From Betaproteobacteria bacterium UBA6904 (GTDB lineage Bacteria > Pseudomonadota > Gammaproteobacteria > Burkholderiales > SG8-39): a stretch of DNA of 5,725 bases. The notes beneath the pieces are model-generated. The model ran no database searches. It had not been told where the DNA came from and saw nothing but the letters and a program-made list of their open reading frames with translations. Position numbers and translations under genes: made by a program. Positions 1 to 5,018 of this stretch are shown here, piece after piece. The stretch covers positions 4,661 to 10,385 of the forward strand of contig DKBI01000141.1 in the NCBI GenBank assembly GCA_002451175.1, read 5' to 3'. How positions within the stretch are numbered: the stretch's first letter is position 1; every line of letters begins with the position of its first letter.

Positions 1-1
1 C

Positions 2-1231
2 TCAGCGGTCGTTCTCGTTCAGCCAGACCGGCGCCAGCGGCAGCGCGCCCGCGCGCGCCTGGGCCGTCGTCTCGAGGGCGCGCGAAAAATGCGCCGGCGT
101 CAGGTCGGCGCCTGCCAGTCCGCCGATGAAACTCACGGCCGGGATGCGCGCGGGCACCGTCGCCAGCGTGCCCAGCACGTCCTGATAGAGCGGGCCCGCA
201 TTCCAGCCGAAGCTCACCGAGCGATCCACCACCCCGACGGCCCCGACCTTCGTTATCGCCTGCGCCATCGCCTGCACCGGGAACGGCCGGTAGGTTTTGA
301 CCTTGATGAGGCCGGCGCGCTCGCCGCGCGCCCGCGCTTCGTCCACGGCGTCCTTCGCCGCACCGGTCATGCTGCCGATCGTGACGATGGCGTACTCCGC
401 GCCCTCGAGCCGGTACTCCTCGATCAGGCCCGCGTGCCGCCGGCCGAAGCGGGCGCCGAACTCGGCGTGCACCTCGTCGATCACACGCAGCGCATTCTGC
501 ATGCCGCGGCAGTGCCCCTTGCGGTAACGCGTAAAGAGCGCGCCCCCGGGCCCGCCGCCGCCCGTCAGCGGATCCACGCCCATCGGTCGATCCGGATCGA
601 GCGCGACGTGCCAGTTGGTGTCCGGCTTGCCGAGGAAGGCGTCGACCCCGGCCTGCTCCGGAAGATCCACGCGGCAGACGCCGAACGAGAGGTAGTTGCC
701 GTCGTGACACACGTTGATCGGCAGCATCACGTCGCGGTGTTCGGCGATCTTGAACGCCATGATCACCGTGTCGAGAATTTCCTGCACCGATTCGCAGTAG
801 AGCTGGAGCCAGCCGACCTCGCGCACGCTCATCGCGTCCTGGTGCCCGCCCCACACGCATTGCGGCGACAGCGTGTCGCGCGTGACGAGCGACATCACCA
901 TCGGCAGGCGCAGGCCCGGCGCGCGCAGGTAGGGCTCGAACATGAACGCGAGCCCGGGTCCGGAGGTGGCGGTGTAGGTTCTCGCGCCCGCGAGACACGC
1001 CCCCTGGAGCACGGACAGGACGCTGTGTTCGCCCTCGGCCTCCACCATGTCGGCATCCAGCATGCCGTCGGCGGCGAACTGCGCGAGCGCCTCGACCAGG
1101 GACGTCTGCGGCGTGATCGGGTATACGGCCACCATGTCGGGCCGCGACAGCACCACCCCCCAGGCAGCGGCTTCATTGCCGTCGCAAACGACGTGGTGCG
1201 GCCGCGCCTTCGCCTGCGGCAACGCGCTCAT
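2..1231 (-). CDS. porA: 2-oxoacid (pyruvate):ferredoxin oxidoreductase, alpha subunit
   Basis: Complete 409-residue protein, the usual size for a PorA-type alpha subunit. In this family alpha and the thiamine-diphosphate (TPP)-binding beta subunit together decarboxylate a 2-oxoacid with CoA to acyl-CoA and CO2, and electrons pass to the ferredoxin subunit; the enzyme is cytoplasmic. Seen here: YPITPQT at residues 37-43, the EGEHS stretch at 66-70 carrying the family's TPP-contacting Glu, TATSGPGL at 87-94, then the second domain with TIGSMTGAA (about 284-292), KVKTYRPFP (310-318) and VVDRSVSFGWNAGPL (334-348). The start is fixed by a strong AGGAGG four bases upstream (complement of 1236-1241) and by the ATGA overlap with the delta gene. 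A Gly-rich loop (GGGGPGG, 224-230) is slightly unusual. The stop lies at bases 2-4, so the expected beta gene is outside the window. Family is certain; the substrate is not. Pyruvate is most common, but phenylglyoxylate dehydrogenase (PadG) and other 2-oxoacid enzymes share this fold. Confidence 0.93.
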   Translation of the reverse strand: MSALPQAKARPHHVVCDGNEAAAWGVVLSRPDMVAVYPITPQTSLVEALAQFAADGMLDADMVEAEGEHSVLSVLQGACLAGARTYTATSGPGLAFMFEPYLRAPGLRLPMVMSLVTRDTLSPQCVWGGHQDAMSVREVGWLQLYCESVQEILDTVIMAFKIAEHRDVMLPINVCHDGNYLSFGVCRVDLPEQAGVDAFLGKPDTNWHVALDPDRPMGVDPLTGGGGPGGALFTRYRKGHCRGMQNALRVIDEVHAEFGARFGRRHAGLIEEYRLEGAEYAIVTIGSMTGAAKDAVDEARARGERAGLIKVKTYRPFPVQAMAQAITKVGAVGVVDRSVSFGWNAGPLYQDVLGTLATVPARIPAVSFIGGLAGADLTPAHFSRALETTAQARAGALPLAPVWLNENDR

Positions 1232-1518
1232 GCCGCCTCCTCGACCATGGCGATCGCCCGCTGCGGGCATTCCTGCGCGCAGATGCCGCAGCCCTTGCAG
1301 GTCGCCAGATTGAAATCGAACCAGCGCGGCTTCTCGACCACGCACTGCACCGGGCAGTAGAGCCAGCAGACCGCGCACTTCACGCACTTGCCGCGGTCGA
1401 CGACCGGCCGCAGGCTGCGCCAGTCGCCCGGCAGCATCGGGCTCGGCTCGGTGGCGATCGGCGCCAGGTCGTTCGGAATCGCCGTGATGTCGAAGAACGG
1501 CTTCGCCGGGCGCTTCAT
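1228..1518 (-). CDS. porD: 2-oxoacid:ferredoxin oxidoreductase, delta (2x[4Fe-4S] ferredoxin) subunit
   Basis: Complete 96-residue protein, typical of PorD. It holds two CX2CX2CX3CP motifs: C45/C48/C51/C55 followed by P56, and C74/C77/C80/C84 followed by P85. These should bind two [4Fe-4S] clusters that carry electrons from the catalytic alpha/beta core to an external acceptor. The context around the first motif (CWLYCP) is characteristic of POR delta subunits rather than of free ferredoxins, as is the roughly 40-residue N-terminal arm, which contains the segment GDWRSLRPVVD. One extra Cys (C59) follows the first motif. The start is chosen because the ATG overlaps the upstream gamma stop (ATGA, complement of 1515-1518), with AGGG about 7 bases upstream; its own stop overlaps the alpha start in the same way (1228-1231). 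The two 4-base overlaps imply translational coupling and balanced subunit supply. The long in-frame extension upstream of this ATG lies over the gamma gene and has no family resemblance. Confidence 0.93.
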   Translation of the reverse strand: MKRPAKPFFDITAIPNDLAPIATEPSPMLPGDWRSLRPVVDRGKCVKCAVCWLYCPVQCVVEKPRWFDFNLATCKGCGICAQECPQRAIAMVEEAA

Positions 1519-2090
1519 GCCGCCGCCCTGCGCTCGAGGCGATGCACGGCGGTCTCCTCGTACCCGCGCCGCAGGGCCTCCAGGTTCTGGTCCAGCGCCG
1601 CGTCGCGCAGCCCGCCCTCCTCGCCCAGCGCGGAACGCAGCGCCTCGAGCGGCACCAGCCCCGTGGTGCGCGCAAACGCGCCCAGCATGATGGTGTTGGT
1701 GATCGGGCGGCGGAAGATCTGCAATGCGATGCCGACCGCGTCGCACAGGCCGACCGTCGCTACGCGATCCGGAATTTGCAGTTCGCCGAGCGTGCGGCGC
1801 GAAGCCTGGACGAGCGTTCCGTGTTCACGAAGGCCGTCGAAAATGTTCACCGCACGGCCGACCGTCGGGTCGATGCACACCACGCAGTCCGGCTCGTAGA
1901 TGTTCGTCATGCGACGGATCGGCTGCGCGTCGAAGCGCAGGAATGCCGCAACGGGCGCGCCGCGACGTTCGAAGCCGAACGACGGGATCGCCACGACGTG
2001 CTGCCCTTCCTCGACCAGCGCGCGGGCGAGCAGATTCGCGGCCATCACTGCGCCCTGACCACCCCGGCCGTGGAGCCGAATCTCGTACAC
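1515..2090 (-). CDS. porG: 2-oxoacid:ferredoxin oxidoreductase, gamma subunit
   Basis: Complete 191-residue protein matching the gamma subunit (PorG family) of multi-subunit 2-oxoacid:acceptor oxidoreductases, which in single-chain PFORs corresponds to the gamma domain. Family features seen: an N-terminal RLHGRGGQGAV segment (residues 5-15), SFGFERRGAPVAAFLR (37-52), IYEPDCVVCIDP (64-75) and a C-terminal helix segment ITNTIMLGAFARTTGLVPLE (130-149). The start is GTG at 2090; it places the conserved MYEIRLHGRGGQG directly at the N-terminus, and an AGGAGG lies 11 bases upstream (complement of 2102-2107). It is the first gene of the gamma-delta-alpha run, 110 bases after the TonB receptor gene on the same strand, and is preceded by an FNR/ANR-type box. 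The gamma-delta-alpha-(beta) order is a known one for por operons. In phenylglyoxylate dehydrogenase clusters (padEFGHI) a flavoprotein gene sits between alpha and beta, a point this window cannot resolve. Confidence 0.92.
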   Translation of the reverse strand: MYEIRLHGRGGQGAVMAANLLARALVEEGQHVVAIPSFGFERRGAPVAAFLRFDAQPIRRMTNIYEPDCVVCIDPTVGRAVNIFDGLREHGTLVQASRRTLGELQIPDRVATVGLCDAVGIALQIFRRPITNTIMLGAFARTTGLVPLEALRSALGEEGGLRDAALDQNLEALRRGYEETAVHRLERRAAA

Positions 2091-2101
2091 CGTTCCCTTC
2101 G

Positions 2102-2107
2102 CCTCCT
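2102..2107 (-). promoter_or_regulatory. Shine-Dalgarno of porG (decides GTG start)
   Basis: Read on the minus strand this is AGGAGG, a full anti-Shine-Dalgarno match, 11 bases before the GTG at 2090. Spacing is slightly long but acceptable, and it supports the GTG start that the protein family alignment also demands. Confidence 0.6.
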
Positions 2108-2143
2108 GGGGCGAAAGGTTGGAGGTTCGGCGGCGGATCGGGT

Positions 2144-2157
2144 TTGATCCACGTCAA
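2144..2157 (-). promoter_or_regulatory. FNR/ANR/DNR-type box upstream of porGDA
   Basis: The 14 bases read TTGAC-N4-ATCAA on the minus strand (TTGAT-N4-GTCAA on the plus strand). That matches the FNR/ANR/FixK-type consensus TTGAT-N4-ATCAA at 9 of 10 informative positions, with the commonly accepted C for T. The box lies in the only non-coding gap before the oxidoreductase genes. Its centre is about 60 bases upstream of the porG GTG. If it acted as a class II activator site (centre at -41.5), transcription would start near 2109, just ahead of the ribosome binding site; I see no good -10 hexamer there. A role in inducing porGDA when oxygen is low fits the oxygen sensitivity of this enzyme class. 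Match seen; function inferred. Confidence 0.65.
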
Positions 2158-2200
2158 CCGAACTCCTCGGCGCCGCGCGCCTCCGAACGGTGCAGCCGCG

Positions 2201-4192
2201 CTAGAAGGCAAGCCGCCCGGTCACGAACACGGCGCGCGGCACGTAGTTGAGGCTGCGGCCGCCCGAGGGCGCCACACCCCCTGAAGGCGCATACTCCTCG
2301 TGCCGGCGTCCCTGGTCCAGCGCGACGAGCGCAATCTCGGAGGGCCGCGACTGCGGTCCGAAGCGGTAGGCGATGCGGGCATCGAGCACGGTGTAGGACG
2401 GCACCGTCAGCGACCCGCTGCCCCATTCGTAGCCGCTGTAGCGGATCGCCGAAAGCGTGGTGCGCCAGCGCGCGCTCCACTCCTGCATCCAGGTGACGGT
2501 TGCCGAGTGGTGCGGCCCCTCGCGTTCGTGGATCTCCTTCGCAAACGGCGCGCTGACCGACAGATTGGAATAGCCGGCGCGCAGCAGCGCGCCGGGAGCC
2601 GGCCGCGCGCTGTATTCCGCCTCGAACCCGCGCAAGCGCACGGGCACGTCGACGTTCACGAACGTGTAACTCCTGGGATCGATGACGCCCGGCGGCGCCG
2701 GAATGGGGATGTCCTGGATGAAATCCGTGATCTTCTCGTCGAACACCCGCACGTCCAGCACGCCGTTCCAGGTCCGGAACTGGCCGAGATAGCCGATTTC
2801 GTTCGCCTGCACCCGCTCGCGGCGGATCGAAGGCTCGCCGACGTAACTCACGCGCAGCAGGACGCCGGAGTAGCCGTTGGAATAGAAGCGCATGTCCATG
2901 CGTTCCTCGGCGATGGACGATGCCCGGTACGCCACGGACTGTCCGGCGCGAACCGTATGGCCCGGCAAGACCTGCCAGTTGACGAACAGGCGCGGTGCGA
3001 CGTCGGTGCCGCGTCCCGCATAGTGCTCCAGCATGGTGCCTGCGTTGACGACCACACTCTTCACCGGCTTCCATTCCAGGTTGGCAAACACGCGCGACAC
3101 GTCCTGGCGGACCTCGTGCACGCCATAGAAGAAGCGCGGATAGCGCATCGCATCGTGGCGAAGTTCCAGGCCCCAGACCAGACGCGTCGACGCCGTCGGC
3201 GAAAACAGATGCTGGACATGCAGGTTGTCGCGGGTCGCGGTCCGGTCGTAATCGATCGGCACCGTCGGAAAGAATGGCGGCAGGTAGGCCGTCAGCCGCT
3301 CGGTCGCGTGTTCCTGATTGTGGTAGTAGCCGACCTGAACGTCCTCTCCGGGTCCTATCGAGCGCCGCCAGCTTACGCCCAGCGACGCGTTCTCGGTGCG
3401 CAGCGCGCGCAGTCCATTGGCGTTCACCGGGTCGCCGTCGAAACCGAGGCCTCGCCGGGCGTCGTTGACGGCCGCCGAGACCGTCAATTCGTCGCGCGCG
3501 TTCAAACGGTAGTCGGCGCGCACGCTCGCCACGCCACTGCGCGGCGAATCGACGAGTGTCGCGAATCCATGGTCGTACCGAACCTGCGCATCGAAGCGCA
3601 GACCCAGGGGCCCGCTGCGCAAGTCATGGCTGACGCCCGCGTCGAACAGGCTGTTGTTCCCGACGGCCAGGGTGGCCTCGGTACCCGGCCGTTCGCCGCC
3701 GGCCCGTGTGACGATGTTGACCACGCCCAGCGCGGCGTTCGAGCCGTAGGTGGCCGAGTTGGAGCCGCGCAGCACCTCGATGCGCTCGATCTCGTCGATG
3801 GTCACGGGCACCGCGTGCCAGTCCACGCCGCCGAGGAAGTACATGGAATAGACCGAGCGGCCATCGATCATGACCTGCATGCGGTTCGGAAAGGCGTTGC
3901 CGAGACCGTGATAGGTCACGTCCGAGGCGCCGCCGCGCTCCCGCACCACGTGGAAACCGGGGACCAGCTTGAGCAGGCTCGGCAAGTCTCGGTACCCAGT
4001 CGCGCGAATGAATTCACGGTCCATCACGGTGACCGCCCCGGGTGTCGTATTCAAGGGTTGGGGCATCCGGGACGGCGACAGCACGACCGGCAGCTCCTCG
4101 AAATACGACTGCTCGGTCACGGATTGCGCCGCAGCCGGCACGCAGACCACCATCGCGACTGCCGCCAGCACCCCGCGAGGGGCCGCAGGCAT
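2201..4192 (-). CDS. TonB-dependent outer-membrane receptor, substrate unknown
   Basis: Complete protein, 663 residues from the ATG at 4192. Layout: a signal peptide (hydrophobic VLAAVAMVVCVPA, AxA cleavage likely after A22), a possible TonB box around ELPVVLS (33-39), a plug domain from about 47 to 165 with VMIDGRSVY (107-115) and the conserved IERIEVLRGSNSATYGSNA (135-153) followed by GVVNIVTR (156-163), then a roughly 500-residue beta-barrel ending in the C-terminal aromatic (RLAF) typical of outer-membrane proteins. It should import a scarce ligand (siderophore, vitamin, metal complex or other) using TonB/ExbBD energy. The size is like BtuB/CirA-type receptors; the sequence alone does not give the ligand. 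A GTG at 4225 would add 11 residues including RRRR and has a GGAGG (complement of 4237-4241) 11 bases upstream, so it may be the true start; the ATG has no clear ribosome binding site. No transporter or TonB genes are nearby. The gene is divergent from the response-regulator gene. Confidence 0.92.
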   Translation of the reverse strand: MPAAPRGVLAAVAMVVCVPAAAQSVTEQSYFEELPVVLSPSRMPQPLNTTPGAVTVMDREFIRATGYRDLPSLLKLVPGFHVVRERGGASDVTYHGLGNAFPNRMQVMIDGRSVYSMYFLGGVDWHAVPVTIDEIERIEVLRGSNSATYGSNAALGVVNIVTRAGGERPGTEATLAVGNNSLFDAGVSHDLRSGPLGLRFDAQVRYDHGFATLVDSPRSGVASVRADYRLNARDELTVSAAVNDARRGLGFDGDPVNANGLRALRTENASLGVSWRRSIGPGEDVQVGYYHNQEHATERLTAYLPPFFPTVPIDYDRTATRDNLHVQHLFSPTASTRLVWGLELRHDAMRYPRFFYGVHEVRQDVSRVFANLEWKPVKSVVVNAGTMLEHYAGRGTDVAPRLFVNWQVLPGHTVRAGQSVAYRASSIAEERMDMRFYSNGYSGVLLRVSYVGEPSIRRERVQANEIGYLGQFRTWNGVLDVRVFDEKITDFIQDIPIPAPPGVIDPRSYTFVNVDVPVRLRGFEAEYSARPAPGALLRAGYSNLSVSAPFAKEIHEREGPHHSATVTWMQEWSARWRTTLSAIRYSGYEWGSGSLTVPSYTVLDARIAYRFGPQSRPSEIALVALDQGRRHEEYAPSGGVAPSGGRSLNYVPRAVFVTGRLAF

Positions 4193-4373
4193 GCGCCGGC
4201 GCCGATCCGATCCGTTCGACCGCACGAGGACGCCTGCCTCCGCGCGGGATACCCGACATTCGCCCAAAGTACTAAGCCTCCCCCGAGATACGCGGGCTCC
4301 CCTTCCCAGCTCTGCAAAAAAGCTCATAATGCCATCGATGATATGCGGCCTCCAGGGAGGAGGGCCACGGAAG
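4193..4373. promoter_or_regulatory. Divergent control region between TonB receptor and response regulator
   Basis: This 181-base gap separates the two divergent genes and is the largest non-coding stretch in the window. It contains a local AT-rich patch at 4316-4344 in otherwise GC-rich DNA, with a CATAAT (4325-4330, plus strand) and a TATCAT (complement of 4338-4343, minus strand). Both resemble -10 hexamers and point in opposite directions, but neither has a convincing -35. A small palindrome AGTACT (4268-4273) lies within CCCAAAGTACTAAG and is a possible operator half-site. Promoter positions are weak predictions; that the region holds both promoters follows from the gene arrangement. Confidence 0.45.
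4347..4366 (+). promoter_or_regulatory. Hairpin covering the response-regulator ribosome binding site
   Basis: In RNA form, GGCCTCC (4347-4353) can pair with GGAGG plus CC (4359-4363 and 4365-4366, one bulged G), around the loop AGGGA. The 3' arm contains the AGGAGG Shine-Dalgarno (4358-4363), which sits 10 bases before the ATG at 4374 and decides that start. Pairing is read directly; whether it limits translation is inference. The loop itself has a second weaker AGGGA site. Confidence 0.4.
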
Positions 4374-5018
4374 ATGAAAGTTCTCGTCGTAGACGACCAT
4401 CCGCTGGTGCGGGAGGGCCTCCGGCTCTCGCTGGACGCACTGGATCCGCGCGCCGAAGTCCTCGAGGCCAGCAGCGCCGACGAGGCCTTCGCGTGCACCG
4501 ACCAGCACCCCGACCTCGACCTGGTGCTGCTCGACCTCGGGCTGCCCGGGCTGCCGGGGCTCGTGGCGCTGGAGGAGCTGCGCGCGCGCGGCTGCAAGGC
4601 GCGCATCGTCATCGTGTCGGCGTCCAGCGCACAATCGGATGTCGTCGCGGCGCTCAATTCCGGGGCGGCAGGTTTCATTCCGAAACTCTCCTCAAGTGAC
4701 GTGCTGATTCAGGCGTTGCGCTTGGTACTTGCCGGCGGCGTCTACGTTCCGCCGCAGGCCTTGGGATCGCTGGACCTGCCGGGCGCGAACGACACCGCCG
4801 ACGCTTTTCCGAAATCGCTGCAGCAACTCGGCCTCAGCGAGCGGCAGAAACAGGTGCTTGCGCTGGTCGCGCAAGGCAAGCCGAACAAGGTCATCGCCAG
4901 CGACCTGCAGATTGCGGAGCCGACGGTGAAGGCGCATGTCACGGAAATCCTGCGCGCTCTGCGTGTCACGAACCGTGCCCAGGCGATGATCGTCGCGCGC
5001 CGCTTCGGGGTGCGCTAG
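4374..5018 (+). CDS. Response regulator, NarL/FixJ (LuxR-type HTH) family
   Basis: Complete 214-residue two-domain response regulator. The receiver domain (about 1-120) has the acidic pair D7/D8 in VLVVDDHP, phospho-acceptor D54 in LVLLDLGLPG, the conserved Ser/Thr position as S82 in VIVSAS, and K104 in GFIPK. The LuxR-type DNA-binding domain (about 152-210) has LSERQKQVLALVAQGKPNK (154-172), with the recognition helix in AEPTVKAHVTEIL (181-193). It should bind DNA when phosphorylated and activate or repress transcription. In-frame ATGs at 4329 and 4338 would only add residues ahead of the receiver fold, and the AGGAGG at 4358-4363 favours 4374. The style (GGVYVPP after the receiver, then the HTH with TVKAHV and NRAQA) resembles regulators paired with hybrid kinases, such as the CrbR/ErdR/AgmR group. 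The likely partner is the convergent hybrid kinase. Targets are unknown; the divergent receptor gene is the nearest candidate. Confidence 0.93.
   Translation: MKVLVVDDHPLVREGLRLSLDALDPRAEVLEASSADEAFACTDQHPDLDLVLLDLGLPGLPGLVALEELRARGCKARIVIVSASSAQSDVVAALNSGAAGFIPKLSSSDVLIQALRLVLAGGVYVPPQALGSLDLPGANDTADAFPKSLQQLGLSERQKQVLALVAQGKPNKVIASDLQIAEPTVKAHVTEILRALRVTNRAQAMIVARRFGVR

Noticed and set aside
89..1360. A 423-codon open frame on the plus strand, opposite the alpha and delta genes.
   Set aside because: It is a low-information antisense shadow of genes whose family motifs on the minus strand are unambiguous.
1232..1675. In-frame N-terminal extension of the alpha subunit.
   Set aside because: The extension runs through the delta ferredoxin gene in the wrong frame, has no PorA-like sequence, and the ATG at 1231 has a strong ribosome binding site and an ATGA overlap.
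2169..2181. Inverted repeat GGCGC-CGC-GCGCC between the receptor stop and the FNR-type box, as a terminator.
   Set aside because: The stem is only 5 bp with a 3-base loop and no T-run follows on the minus strand. Such short GC palindromes are expected by chance in this base composition.
4294..4316. Possible sigma-54 promoter (GG-N10-GC) ahead of the response regulator.
   Set aside because: No GG and GC pair occurs at the required 10-base spacing within this stretch, and the flanking consensus bases are missing.
4193..4678. In-frame N-terminal extension of the TonB receptor up to 4678.
   Set aside because: Most of it lies opposite the response-regulator gene and its control region; a signal peptide near 4192-4225 marks the real N-terminus.
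2300..4699. A 799-codon open frame on the plus strand, opposite the receptor gene.
   Set aside because: It is the antisense shadow of the TonB receptor in GC-rich DNA: its translation is rich in Arg, His, Ala and Gly with no recognisable domain, and it runs on into the regulator gene in a wrong frame.
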